Origin: Acanthochromis polyacanthus
Lineage: Eukaryota; Chordata; Actinopteri; Pomacentridae
DNA: 64,000 bases
NCBI RefSeq assembly: GCF_021347895.1
Contig: NC_067124.1
Span: forward strand, 19,086,521-19,150,520
Direction of reading: 5' to 3'
This document shows positions 1 through 15,743 of the stretch, one piece after another (the stretch's first letter is position 1; each line of letters opens with the position of its first letter). The notes beneath the pieces were generated by a model. The model saw only the letters and a program-made list of their open reading frames with translations, was not told the DNA's origin and made no database searches. The position numbers and the translations under genes are program-made.

Positions 1-129
1 AGGAGCCAGTCGGGAGGGAAAGGGAAGCAGTGGACAACTCATTTCTCTCCAACACCCTGGAAGCCGACGAGCTGTGAGCTGCAATAGAGTAAACTGTGGG
101 ACTCGCTGGGATTTTTGAGTAGAAGCTCA
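1..129 (+). other. candidate non-coding exon (3' part), possible 5'UTR
   Basis: The first 129 bases are GC-balanced and lack the simple repeats that follow. They end at a strong splice-donor match (ctca|gtaagtat, GT at 130-131). No open frame runs through the segment: TGA/TAG stops occur in the + strand frames. If it is an exon it is untranslated, and its 5' end lies outside the window. The only + strand gene in the window is grik5 (coding from 61922), so a 5'UTR exon of that gene is the simplest reading. This is inference, because nothing in the sequence links the two. It could instead be an unrelated lncRNA exon or a chance donor. Confidence 0.35.
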
Positions 130-402
130 GTAAGTATTGGTATAGGTGCAGTATGAGAGTGTATATGTGTGCATGGACTGATGCCTCTGGCTCGTGCACT
201 GCCTCTGATGCTTTTTTCATGAAGAAAGAGAAAAGAGGGAAAATGAGAGAGGAAGAAGGGGATGTAGATGCAGTTGTGCTGCAATGTTTCTTCGATTGTG
301 ATATCCTGTTTGCACCACTGGACTGCTTTTTTTATTTTTATTTTTGCTGATTTAAACAACTACCCTACACTTGACTGTGTGTTTGTGCCTTTTCCTCCTC
401 AG
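130..402 (+). other. candidate short intron between two exon-like segments
   Basis: It starts with gtaagtat and ends with a pyrimidine-rich tract and cag (ttttcctcctcag). That is a good U2-type donor and acceptor 273 bp apart. No coding signal was seen; short frames on both strands are low complexity. Confidence 0.3.
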
Positions 403-569
403 TGCCAGTGTGTATGAGTGAGTGAGAGAGTGTGTGTGTGTGTGTGAGCTGATAATAGCAGCTCCATTGGTATTCAGCTGAGGGAGCTCCAGGATCTCGC
501 TGCGCCTTTCCCCAGGATGGGATCACAGAGCAGGGATTGTGCTTGCCTATGGAGAACCCACTGAAATGG
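403..569 (+). other. candidate non-coding exon with strong splice sites
   Basis: This 167-bp segment is preceded by a clean acceptor (ccttttcctcctcag) and followed by a near-perfect donor (tgg|gtgagtgc, GT at 570-571). It contains ATGs at 518-520 and 549-551 that would act as upstream ORFs, plus a short (TG)n. Its last four bases are ATGG. If spliced directly to the exon at 62709, that ATG would read in frame as Met-Ala-Ala-Ile-Leu-Asp-Asp, skipping the signal-peptide exon. Exon status and linkage to grik5 are inferred from splice-site quality only. Confidence 0.35.
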
Positions 570-3117
<2,548 letters not shown>

Positions 3118-3246
3118 ATCTGAAGCCTTGCAGAGATGGACACCAAATGGGCAGCATGGAATCCAACAAATACCCTCCAGTGACAAGCTTTCCACACCTA
3201 ACTGCCTCCACCATCTCCAGCCATCAGCTCAAACCATCCCAGCCAG
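3118..3246 (+). other. candidate non-coding exon
   Basis: A 40-base pyrimidine tract ending ttcttcttag directly precedes this segment. A usable donor (cccagccag|gtctgag) follows it at 3247. The segment is CA-rich, GC-balanced and free of repeats, unlike its flanks. A frame from 3128 stays open to 3391 but resembles no family I know. The exon could run past 3246, since the unique, CpG-containing sequence continues to about 3580. It could be a grik5 5'UTR exon or part of an unrelated transcript. Confidence 0.3.
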
Positions 3247-3424
3247 GTCTGAGTCTACAAAGTTGAGGCTGGACAAGGCGGACTGTGATACCAGGAGCCA
3301 TCTACAGGAAGCAGAGATAAGCCGAGTCAACGTTCAGCAAACCAATCAGTGTGTTGAGCATACAATTGAGCTTCTTGGACTTCATCTAAAATGAAATAGG
3401 CTGCAGTGATGCTTGTGCAATGGG

Positions 3425-3580
3425 ATGGAGCTTTTGGACATGTCCGGATTTATCGATCGGATATCCTATCGCGATTACGACACTTTGGTGCACACCTCAG
3501 TGCTGAGCGCATTTCCAAGATTGGTTTGTGGGCAAAAGCGAGTAATTGAAAATCCCCCCTTGAGAGGCTCTCTGTTCTGA
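3425..3580 (+). CDS. small ORF of 51 codons, unrecognised
   Basis: The frame starts at an ATG at 3425, 21 bases after an in-frame TGA, and ends at TGA 3578-3580. It encodes a 51-residue, mixed-composition peptide that begins MELLDMSGFIDRISYRDYD. It uses several CpG-containing codons (gat cgg, tat cgc gat tac gac), which stands out in an AT-rich, CpG-poor neighbourhood. I recognise no domain and see no signal peptide. It follows a candidate exon at 3118-3246 and could be an upstream ORF in a 5'UTR, a fragment of an unrecognised exon, or chance. Low confidence as a translated gene. Confidence 0.15.
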   Translation: MELLDMSGFIDRISYRDYDTLVHTSVLSAFPRLVCGQKRVIENPPLRGSLF

Positions 3581-6500
3581 TTGTTGTGGGGGAGGAGTTT
3601 ATTTTTTTTTTACAAGGAACAATTTCAAAAACCTTCTTTCTTTATCCCTCAATTTCCCCTTCGTTCTTTTTTACTGTCTTTCTCCCACATTGCAGAGAAA
3701 TACATTATGAAGCAGCACCATTCTTCTTCATCCTCCCTCAGTGATGGAGAGAGAGGAGGGACAGACTGTCCAGAATAGATAACGAGCAAGGAGACCGACA
3801 CTTAGGAGGAAGGAAGGGGGGGAAAAAGCAGAAAACCGAGAAACAGGTGGAGAAAGAAAACAGGGAAGGAGACGGAGAAAGACACAGAGAAGCAAAAAAA
3901 ATAAATAAAAATCAGAGAATTAACTAGGATTGTTCAGATTTCTTTTGGACACTTCGTCTCTTTGTAATTTGACTGTGCTGTGTTGGAGGCTAGTTGGTGC
4001 AATGGGCAGGGATGGTTCAGGATTTACACCAGGAGGGGGACTTAAGCAGAAGACAAGTGTTTTGTCCTGTCTGAGCCTTCCTGGCCTGTATCTTCGTGGT
4101 TGGGAGGATGGCAGTCTGAAAGATGGCTTGGTAAACAGACAACTGTACTGAATGACAGACAAGCTCTGAGACTAGTGAGACAGACAGACAAGAATATAGA
4201 CAGACAGGAAGACAGATACACAGACTGAGTGTCAGGCAGAGAGCCAGGCAGACATCCAGTGCCGGCACAGTAGACAGCATGCAATTCATTGTCATTCTAT
4301 GCAACGTGTGAAGAGACGACGGAGAGAAGGAAAGAAAGCACAGACAGAAAGAAAGAAGAGGAGCGTCTGTAGTTGTAGTTTCTGGAGAACCTCACTTCAT
4401 CTGCATCCATCTCAGTCAGTACTGTGGCAAGCCCATGCACTAAAATAAAGCTAAGAGGGAGGGGTCCTATTACTAGAAAGGAAATACAGGTTGGAGAGAA
4501 GGAGGCGAGCGGTAGAGAGGGCAGGCAAAGAAACAGAGGGAGAGAGCAGGTGTTGAAATGCCTCCCCTTCATCTGCTTGTCATTTACTCCTTTATGCCCT
4601 CTAGTCGTCTAGCACAATGACTGGTGTTCTGATGCCTAGTGTCCTCTGCTTATAGGCCCTCTGCAATCTCTAGAAAATCAAGAGGAAAAGGACAGCAAGA
4701 AGGGAAAGGTGGAGCCTTTTTGAATTGACATATTTTTGCCACTTTCATTTTTTTGTCAAGACGGGTTTGTTATCTCTTTTTTTTTATTTCTTACTTGAAG
4801 TAAGAAATAGAAAAAAGACAATTTTTGATTTTTCTTGCCTGTTTTTTGTGGGGATTATTTCTCCATCTGAGTATAAACACTTGATTCCTCCAAATTAACT
4901 CTATATGTCCTCTCCCCCAATGGCAAAGTGTGAACTCCTCTGACTTCCCCATGGCATCCCCCCTTGCCTGAGTACTGAAACTCTGTGGTTTCAGATCTCA
5001 ATGCCTCAGTTGACTCACTGCTACAGCCGATAATATGGAACGGCGCTTTTGATACCGTCTGATTCATTCTGTAAGTAGGACTCCCTCTCTTCTGTGTATG
5101 TATGTATGTCTTTATATATGCCCTGTAAGTCATTAGCATGAATTTACCTCATGCATTCACAACACAGAAGTGGCCTGTCTTTCTGCAGTGTTGGTTTTAT
5201 GGTGTCTACAACGGATTTGCTTTCCTGTGCTTCCTCTGCTCCAGGCAATGTGTGTGTGTGTGCGTGCGTGCGTGCACGTGTATGTCTGAGAGTGTGTGCC
5301 AAAGAAAGAGATTTTGATCTTACAGCCAAGCTTACAACAGCATCAGAGTGGTGTCAGGATGAGGCACATGAGTTGCCTGTCCATGTGTGTGTTTGTGTTG
5401 AATTGGCATGTGCGCACTCCAACATATCTTTCCTAAGGTTAATTTGGACTAATTAATAGTGAGTATTTTTGCTTCTCAGAGCAGTTTTTTGGTTCTGTGT
5501 CAGGTATACTTGTATTCATTAGGGTGGAAAGAGGATGTCCGGCTAAACTGAAGAGGCTGAACCCGTGTAGCATACAACACCAGCTTGTGAAATGACTCTC
5601 ATTCCCTGACTAGTTCTTGTTGCCTCCATTTCACATCTAATGCCATGAGCATTACACTTTGGCTGCATATCATTTTCAGCCTCCTTTATCTCCCAGTGTG
5701 TTTCTCCGTGTGTGTGTGTCTGAAACCCAGCCTCTGCAATGTCCTGCATATTACTAAGCCATCTATCTCCATGGACACATCCACATCTTTATACACTCCC
5801 ACAGTCACCAGGCCTTGCACCAGGAGACGCTCAATCAAGATAGTCCCTTCAAACAGACCAATGAACTGTGAATAACGCCATTACACAAACTCCCAGCTCA
5901 GAGTGTTACAGAGACAGAAAGATTGGAAGGGTGAAAAAAGCAATGAAAAAGAGATGGCGAGAGACAGACGACAGAGAGAAACAGCAAAAACATTTTGGAA
6001 ATAGAAGAAAATCAACAGAAGGCAAATGAGAGAGGAGACCAAGAGTGTGAGACAGAAACAACAGAGGGGAGGAGCAGGGAAGGGAGGGTGAGAAACAGAA
6101 GGAAAGGGAATGCATGGTTCTAGAGGGGCTGTGAAGCAGGAAAAGACCTGTGCTCCATGGGAGCACTGATGGGCTTAGCAAGGCCCTGCTTTGTTCACAC
6201 TGTTGGTCAGCCTCTCAGAATTAAGATTACTAATAATACGATTACTGCGCTGCACACTGATAACACACTGCCTGCCGATCCCCTTTGTCACTGTCAGAAA
6301 ACCCAGAGAAGATAAGACGAGTGGCAGTACGATGGCATCAAAGGCATCGACAGTACTGACTACATTACAATGTCACAAGGGTCCAGGCTCAACAACATGG
6401 CTTCTCTGCTTGCCAGCTTAAGTAAATGTGCAAAGAGTTAGTGTGGAGTTATTATACGGCATGACACATACAAAAGGATACTGAGGAAAAAATCGCCAGC

Positions 6501-9293
6501 ACGTGTTTCCTCTTCAAGTATATATGTGCCATCAGTATGTGCAGTCATGTTACAAATGTTAGCTAATCTTTTTTCCACTTGTTGATGTTACATTGTCAGC
6601 TCCAAAGACTACTAAAAACAAGTGAACAGGGCTCTGTATATGAGCGGATTTCACACACATAAACATACACCGTGGCTTTCATTGTGAGACATCTGCCTCT
6701 TATCTTGATGTTTTACGCTGCATCCTCTGCGTGGGCTATTTGTTTTATGTTTCTGTGCTTGACAGCTTTGACACGGATTTCTTCCAAGTTGACCTTGCAG
6801 TTTGAAGTGTAATAAAAGCTAAATTCCCAGACTATGTTGCCCATCGATACATGTTCTTCTGGTAGCTGATAAATGGTCTCTCACCTCTTGGGAAAGCGGA
6901 AAAAAAAGCCGCCAGCAGAACTGACGTCCAGTCCTGCTCAGCGGAAGTAAAGTACACCCATCTGAAATCCAAGACTCCCAGAGTCGTAAGCTAACACCAC
7001 TTTTATGAGATACAGAGTATTTGAACTCTTCCCGTAGCAAGAACAACCATTTGCATACAGAGCTTGAAGCACAAAGCAGAAAATACACATTTAGCATGGA
7101 ATTGTGTATAAAAAGCAGTGTAGAGAAACCTAGTTTAAAAGCATAGTTTTGCAAACTACCAATAATTTCACAATGGCGGGAGCTGAACTACAGTAAAGCT
7201 GCCCTATGGAGACCTGTGTTTTCCCTAGCTTGACTGCTTTGAAGTGGTGTTTAGCCACAGGACCCCCAGCACAGTTTTTGAATAATAGTTGTTATTCTTC
7301 CTGTCCCTTTGATATTACCCTGTGCTAAAGCCTGTCTTCCTGTGACTGCTGGGCGGTGGTACAGCTGTAATGCTATCAGAAGGAGAGCTGCTGAGGACTA
7401 GTTTTTCCTGGCTTCCATCAGCCGCTGTCACCAGATTTTGGTTTGGACACATATGTTTTTGGCTTGACCTTAGGAAGCTTGAGGCCAACATTTCTTCATC
7501 TTTGTTTTTGGACAGATTAACACTTGTTGCAAACTTTTTTGCACTTACAGTAGGATTACGAGTTTGCTGTAAAGTTAGGCCACAATGCGTCTCTCATGTC
7601 AAGGTCCAGGGCTGTTTTCCCTACAGCAAGCTCAAATCCTGAATCCATTGTGCTGCTTGTTGTTGGAATCATTGTGCTGCAGCCATTAGCTAAGTGCGAG
7701 GATTCTTGTTAACATCCCTTGCAAGTGTGCAAACTGACGGGCATATGGAGCATGCGTAGTGTAAAATAGTTGATATATGGGGCTCTTGTTGGCCTCGAAG
7801 CCTGCCTGGCCTGTACACTTCAGGAGAAACACTGGAGGACACTGTATATGTGATATGAAATTAGAACAAAGACAAAATATTACATTAAACACAAAGTCAC
7901 ACATTAGCAAAAAAAAAAAAAAAAAAAAAGCAGCAACCCCTCAGTCTGTTGCAAAAAGTGCCCACTCGTTCACAGGTCATGTATAAACAAATAATAAAAG
8001 AAAATATTCATGTGAAAGTGAAAGGAGTGTCAGATTTGTTTTGTATAAAATGTGCATCAGTCAGACACCTACTTTCCAGAAACTTGAGTCCAGGTTGGGG
8101 TATTGCCTCAAGCAGGATTACTAAGGTGTGTGGTGGTGGCATGCCTTCACAGCAGCCAGGATGAAAGGTAAAGCAGGCAGGGCTCTTCAAGGGGCTTTTG
8201 TTCATTACTTACCTTGTACGGTTGAGAAGTGTTTGTAGTTTCAGCTGTTAACTAGCTAATTTACCACCGTGTATAAAATAAAAGCAGTTCCAGAAAGCCA
8301 CTGCAAAATGTAAGTAAACTATTAGGTTAAACACACGTGGTGCACTACACTCGAACACTGATTATAAGAATAACAATAACAAACCAGAGCTGAAGGCACG
8401 CAACAAAATCAATGAATTATGACACAGCGCAAACATGCAGCCTAAAACAGCCCTAAACCAAGTTGGCAACCATTCATTTCACTTTCTGTTCTGAGCATCA
8501 GATTTGTCATCTAGAGGAGGTTTCATGTACGTGCCATGTGCGGTTTCTTTAGTGACATTAACTGAACTTTGACCCAGGCCCTCCACAGCTGTTCCCCACG
8601 GTCACAAAAAAGCTGTATGACTCACTCTGTAGAACCAGTACTGCTCCAGTCACAAAACATCCACATTGCACATGCACTCTGCTCATTGAGTCCAGACATG
8701 TAGAGTCAGAGAGACACTATGGAGATGATGTGGCAAAGCAACAGTTGCTTGTTCTCATTTTTTGGCCTCCTCTTTCTGAGTTTTTTCACAGCAGCACTAT
8801 GCAGTCATTTCACTTGACTTAGTCTAAATCATGGAAGAAATGCAGATGGTTCATGAAACAACCTTTAGCGTTGAATTTCAGATGTTCCAATTTCCCTGGT
8901 TTGCGCCAGTTTGGTTTGTTCAGTTCCATTCACTCAGACAGAACCAGGCTCAGGGAAGGCGGCCGTCTGCCTCAACTGGTGGGGGAGAGTAGATGGGGCA
9001 AGCATGGCAGGATAGCAGATAGAGAAGACATACAATAGATAAGAGAACAGTGAACATTTTCAAGATTGGTGAGGCCAGATCAGAGACGAATATCTCCAGA
9101 TCCAGAGACACCAGAGAGCAAACAGAGAACTTTAGGGGAGACACAAAGTTAATGACATGTAATAATGGTGTATAACTGTATGGAAGAGAGAGGAGACTAG
9201 GTGAGAGATGGTCACTGCATCATGGAAAATCCTCCAGCTGTCTAAGCCTGTCGTAGAATAACTATGGGACATCTCAGGCGATAGTGAGCAGCC
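3581..9293. other. non-coding stretch, no gene seen
   Basis: No coding exon or intact element was recognised. It contains purine-rich AGAC/GAGA stretches (about 3780-3900, 4160-4360, 5900-6120), short GTGT runs (5250-5280) and a 21-base A tract at 7909-7929. The rest is unique AT-rich sequence, probably intronic or intergenic. Confidence 0.6.
7909..7929. repeat. A21 homopolymer
   Basis: This is a run of 21 A residues followed by gcagcaac. It could be the tail of an old retroposed copy, but I recognise no SINE or processed transcript upstream and no target-site duplication. Confidence 0.9.
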
Positions 9294-9790
9294 CTAACTG
9301 TAAACTTTGTCAAAGAGGAAAGTTTTAAACCTAATCATAAAAGTAGAGCAGGTGTCTGCCTCCCGAACCCAGACTGGAAGCTGATACCACAAGAGAGGAG
9401 TCTGATAACTGAAGGCTCTGCCTCCCATTCTACTTCTGAAAACTCTAGGAGATGCAAGAAAACAATGTTTTTCAGGTGAAAGAAAGCCGTACTACAGAGT
9501 TGTTTTATGTGTGAGTTAAGGGAGAAAATAACTCAAAAATAACTCCAAGGTTCCTCAAAGTAGAACTAGAGGCCAAGGCAATAGCATCCAGAGTAACTAT
9601 CTGGTTAAATAATGTGTTTCTAAGGGATCAAATACAATAATTTGAGTTTCATCTTAAATTAAGACATTACAGGTCATCCAGACCTTTATGTCCTTAAGAA
9701 ATGTTCAGAGTTTGACTAACTAATTGATTTCATTTGTCTCTATAGATAAATATAACTGGATGTCATCTGCATAAGAATGAGTTCAGATTA
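9294..9790 (-). pseudogene. LINE reverse-transcriptase C-terminal fragment (decayed)
   Basis: Read on the minus strand, the bases at 9762-9773 encode Tyr-Ala-Asp-Asp, the catalytic YADD of non-LTR reverse transcriptases, in the context SYADDIQLYLS. The frame degrades downstream. Near the other end the typical C-terminal block reappears (RMGGRAFSYQTPLLWYQLPV, then VREADTCSTFMIRFKTFLFD) and ends at a TAG at 9294-9296. Known fish LINE proteins of the CR1/L2/Rex group carry the same blocks about 200 residues after YADD. Here the two blocks are closer and joined by frameshifts, so the copy has internal deletions as well as a missing 5' part. It is a dead retrotransposon fragment, not a host gene. 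The exact LINE family is uncertain. Confidence 0.8.
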
Positions 9791-11422
9791 GAAATTCAGT
9801 TCTCTTGCCAGGTTATATTCTCGAATTACTGGTTCACGTTATTATTTTCTGAATCCAGTTTTGATTCTGCCTGAGAATATCTTTGCTTTATATTCCGCTT
9901 AAATTTTTAAAAATAATAAAAACACATTTTTAGGTAGTGCGTCATCAATCAGTTTTTTGGTGGGAATAGCCATTCTTTCTTAGCTATGCCTTAATATAGC
10001 AGGGAGTGCTTTGTTCAGGTCATAAAAGACTTGATTTATGGTGTTATGTTAGGATTAGATAATAGCTAGACTGTTACAAAACTATGTATATTATTTTCTC
10101 ATAAACTTGGAACTATGATTGGTCTAGCTTTCATGCCCCATGATGCCTCTTGCATGGCCGTTTGCCTCTGAAGTGTCTTGGATAGCCCCTGCTCCGGAGC
10201 GAACTGGGCTAATTTGGAATATGAAATCTCTTCAAACACTGAGCAGCACTTCAGTTTCCTCCGCCTTCAATCCTCCGCCGCTTGACCACCAGCGCGAGGC
10301 ACTGCAGCCTGCAATAAACCTTTGCTCCCCATTGCCTAATGGAGCACAAAAAATGGTCCTGTTTGCTTAGTCGTTTGCCCAGTCCTGCTTGCTTCAGGCT
10401 AGCTGGCCTTAGGGGAAAGATTGAGTGAGTGTATGAGTGTGTGTGTGTTAGGAGGGTGACAAGAAATGGACATTAGGACACACATGCCCTTTCCATAATG
10501 TGCTCCCGGCTGGGCTGTTTGGCTGGCCATAAAGTGAATGCTGCTAATGGCCCTTCCGTTAATGGAGTCATTAGGACTGGATTGCAAGAAGATAAAAGCA
10601 ATGTGTGTAATGTGCGTCAGCTGGGGTAAAAGTGGGATCATTTGTATATGTGTACTGCTACTGTAACCATTTTGGGTGTTCCTGGTTATTTAGTACTTTA
10701 GTATCTACACGCATGACGGCACTAAAGGCAGAAATAAAACTCTCTGGCATTAGCATTAGTAGAAAAGGTCAGCATTCTGTCAGTGTAATTGTAATACGAT
10801 CTGAGACTCAGGTGATCAGTCTTGACCCGGCCTGTCCTAATCAGCTGGCTGGCGGACGCTCAGAAAGTCACGGCTATAATGTTTCACTGTTGAATTGCTG
10901 CTGCCTTGTGTGAGAGCCAAAGGCTGATTTGAGGTCTTTTCAGGACCTGTCCCTGAAAGAATGTAAGGAGGATGAAGAAAAGCATTGTGGGTAGTATTGC
11001 GTGTTGTTTTCATGGTGGCATGACTGCTCATTAGGTCTGTCAGTATCTTGATTTTTACCAGAGGGTGAGCTCATGTCACCAAGCCCATCATGTGTTCAGC
11101 TTTAGCCATGATTGGTCCAGCTTGCCTCATTCACTTGTATTCAATGAAGTGAACCCTGGTATGCTCATTTGTAGGCGCAATTAACCTTAACTTACACAAC
11201 AGAATAATTAAATACAAAATAGAAAATGTTTTCCAATTAGACAGAAATAACAAAGTGAGTCAGTAGCTTGACTTGCTAAATTTGGCATCCCCCCCCCCCC
11301 CCCCCCCCAATTTCTTCTTTCAACCTAGAAAATAGTTACTTTTATTAACAAATGCATTTTTTTAAAACTGAAAACCGAACTAAGAAAAATGTGTCCCTGT
11401 ATTGTCTATAAATACTGCACAC
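9791..11422. other. non-coding stretch with a candidate conserved segment and a C20 tract
   Basis: No gene was seen. Positions 10130-10360 are GC-richer than the surroundings. Positions 10490-10640 are unique and rich in homeodomain-type TAATGG/ATTAG cores, as many vertebrate conserved non-coding elements are; conservation cannot be tested here. A C20 homopolymer lies at 11289-11308. The right boundary is the 8-bp target duplication of the hAT-like element at 11423. Confidence 0.5.
11289..11308. repeat. C20 homopolymer
   Basis: Twenty consecutive C residues were seen directly. Such tracts often carry sequencing-length errors. Confidence 0.9.
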
Positions 11423-14108
11423 CAATGTTCCCTCTAATTTTTCATGAGTCTGAGCAAACACACAAACTCACTGAGCAGACCCTTGGACCACTGTGAGCAA
11501 CATCAGACGTGTGCACTGTGGTCGCGCCAGCATCGCATCCATCCAAGTTACATGGTTTGTTAAAAGAACCAAATTACAGCATTTACACTTCTGTTAAAAC
11601 ACTTTGTCAACAGGAGCCAGTTGAAGACTGCAGTGATTTTGGTGACACTACAATGTATAAGAGTGAAGTTATTGAATATTTTTTTCTCTCTTTGCTGTTG
11701 CAGACAGTCCCTGTTCACTCCATAGACACCCGTGTTATTTCTGCAGCTTGAAAGACAGCTACTTTTGATAAAACTGGGCTTGTAGCACATTGTGTGCCTT
11801 ACAGCGATGGGAAAGAGGCATTGTTTATGTTTTTGACAACCTATATCTAACGAGTTATTGATGCTGGAACTCTGAATCTGTGAATATCTTTCCAACTTGA
11901 CTGAACTTGGGGCCACTACCACCCAAGGAGTGGTAATATTTAATTTGGAAAAAAAGCATTTAGCCATACTTAAAGCTTTAAGTGCTTTATTAACACGGAA
12001 CTAAGAATTTTGCATTATTTTATGATAACAGGTTCTGTCTGAAAAGAAGTGGCGTCATTTTCAACAGTGAAACCATACTAATGAAATGAAATGTAATGGC
12101 CAACCAGTGTGCAATACTGGATTCTGCAAAAACATCAACAGCTGAATGCAGAATACTGTACAAAGAAATTATCTACAGATATGTTTTCATCTATATCTAA
12201 ATCTATATCTAAATCTTATCTTAACACAGTTAATGTATTAACTCATTTATGTGTGTCTGCACGTATTTATTTATTTAGTACTGTTAACATAGAGTTTTGA
12301 GTGAGTTTTTCTTTAGATAGGAAAAGGCCATTTATTGATCATATATAGGCTATTAAATAAATGTTTATTGAAAACTAAAAAGCATTTAAATAAAACTTAG
12401 GAATTTATGGAGTCACTAAAATACTGTAGAGTCTACGGCCACGTCAGCATGATTATAAGCATCCTCTGATAAATTCACAAACATATACTGTAGGAAATCC
12501 AGCTTATCTCATCATGATGCCCCTTACCATATGGACTTCAGGAGATGATTGGGGATGATAAACTGTGACCTGCTGGTTGGGTGCTCTCTGTTCTCATGTT
12601 TCTTACATGTTTGTCTCCTGATGCTGCCTTACTTCAGCCAGTCCATGAGCAACAGAAAACACAGTTTTTCTCGTACCCATTGCCAGGGGTTCGAGTCTTC
12701 CCACTCAAACGTTTTTGCTTCTTTTGACGTGGTGGAGTTACGAGTGTAGACATTTTTAAACGCGCAGAGCAGTGCGCAGCAGCGTCTGTAACCAGGCAAC
12801 CCGCGACAGGACCATAGGACCGGGCACACAGAGAAGCATAGGCGTTTCTAGCCCATTTTTGGGGGTGCTCAAGCACCCCTAAATTGAATCCCAGTACCCC
12901 CAAAGTTTGAGAGATTTTATTTTTGTATTGCATGCCCTTTTTTAACAAACCAGAAACGTGTAAAAATCATACAGTACTTGGTTGATACGTAATGCTTTAA
13001 CAACAAAAATACAGTACTCCTCTCCCCCTATCTTGCCTCAAAAATGGTTTGATCCCGTCCAACTTTCCCGACTCGGGCTCTGAGCCTTTACCTGCAGAAC
13101 TAAGCTGCCTCCCACATAAGCACATGTTCAATAGTAAGTACCCAGTTTAAGTCAGGATACGTGGTAAAATTCTTAACTTCTACCACTCAATACCACCACA
13201 TTATTATCATTACAGGTCCTCGTTTTTGTGCATTTAATCACAGGTTACTGTTTATGTTGTTAGGTAGGAGTTAGCTGACGTTTTTTCTAGCTAGCAAACG
13301 TTACAGGTGGTCAGTGTCTGTTTGAACTGGACTGAGGAGCTAGCTGTTGTGTCAGTGCATGTGTTAATATTAAAGCGAAGGTGCTACTGACTAGCTAACT
13401 GACTGGATACCCATTAACATTATAACTCCTATTGTGTGTGTGTGTACAGACAGAGAGACAGACAGCCTCATCATGGACATAAGACTGTTTTTTTTTTGTT
13501 TTTTTTTTAAAGAGCCAGGTTCAGGTAAGAGTGTAAGATCAAATGGTTTATCTATCATCAGTAATGTTGTAAGTTGGATCAATGTATCAGAGAGAGAGGA
13601 TGTTATTTATTTGTATTGTTATTGGTATTTTTTCATATTTATGTAATTTTTCATCTAGTTGAATGCAATCTATTTGTTTATGATTGTCAGTCTAAACAGG
13701 GAGAGATGAAAAAGGGGAATGAGAGGAGACTGTGCAAGGTCAGGAAGAACCAGATAAGAAAACAAGCAGAGAATAGTGACACGCAAAACAGCAACTGTTA
13801 AGATGACAAAGAAAAGCATTCCATTCACAATAAAATTTTACATATATGTCATGGAAGTTATGTGTTCTCCCCACATTAAATGCTTTCCAGAAGCACACTT
13901 AACAGATATCAGTGGACTTCATTCTAAACAGGACATCTTCATTACATTTTCCCAATTATCTATATGCTTTACTATTTGCTTAATTTCACGATACAAGGAG
14001 GAGAAGAGCAGGGAGAGACTCGGGAAGATGAGAGAGAACAGACCAGGGAAAGAGATGCTGTGCATTGCATTTCAAATAAAAGTCAAAAAATAAAGTCCAA
14101 GGTCCATA

Positions 14109-14324
14109 CACACGTGGACAAAATTGTTGGTACCCCTCAGTTAAAGAAGGAAAAACCCACAATTCTCACTGAAATCACTTGAAACTCACAAAAGTAACAA
14201 TAAATAAAAATTTATTGAAAATTAAATAATCAAAATCAGCCATCACTTTTGAATTGTTGATTAACATAATTATTTAAAAAAACAAACTAATGAAATAGGG
14301 CTGGACAAAAATGATGGTACCCAT
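14109..14324 (+). repeat. left IR/DR of Tc1 copy 1
   Basis: The outer direct-repeat motif (TGGACAAAATTGTTGGTACC) starts a few bases from the TA. The inner variant (TGGACAAAAATGATGGTACC) is at about 14302-14321. Pairs of such motifs in each end are the transposase binding sites in this family. Confidence 0.85.
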
Positions 14325-14327
14325 AAC

Positions 14328-15464
<1,137 letters not shown>

Positions 15465-15530
15465 TCAATTAAATGACACACCTGAGTTAATCATGTCACT
15501 CTGGTCAAATAGTTTTCAATCTTTTATAGA

Positions 15531-15743
15531 GGTACCATCATTTTCGTCCAGTCCTGTTTCATTAGTTTGTTTTTTTAAATAATTATGTTAATCAACAATT
15601 CAAAAGTAATGGCTGTTTTTGATTATTTAATTTTCAATAAATTTTTATTTATTGTTACTTTTGTGAGTTTCAAGTGATTTCAGAGAGAATTGTGGGTTTT
15701 TCCTTCTTTAACTGAGGGGTACCAACAATTTTGTCCACGTGTG
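15531..15743 (-). repeat. right IR/DR of Tc1 copy 1
   Basis: This mirrors the left end. The inner motif is at 15531-15551 and the outer motif ends at 15743 next to TA. Read on the minus strand it matches 14109-14324 closely. Confidence 0.85.

Noticed and set aside
3128..3394. 88-codon + frame overlapping the candidate exon at 3118
   Set aside because: It crosses the best donor at 3247, lacks family similarity and has a low-complexity Ser/Gln/Pro composition. The segment is listed only as a possible non-coding exon.
6819..7154. 111-codon minus-strand frame
   Set aside because: No known domain, no splice context and ordinary composition for intronic DNA. It is likely chance.
7890..7929. A21 tract as a processed pseudogene or SINE tail
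   Set aside because: No body sequence, RNA polymerase III boxes or target duplication were recognised upstream.
11560..11967. 135-codon minus-strand frame inside the outer hAT-type element
   Set aside because: It has no hAT transposase motif, no similarity I recognise and biased composition. It is not supported as a gene.
12687..12700. ggggttcgagtctt resembling a tRNA T-loop/B box
   Set aside because: No A box at the right distance and no cloverleaf can be drawn. It also lies inside the hAT-type element.
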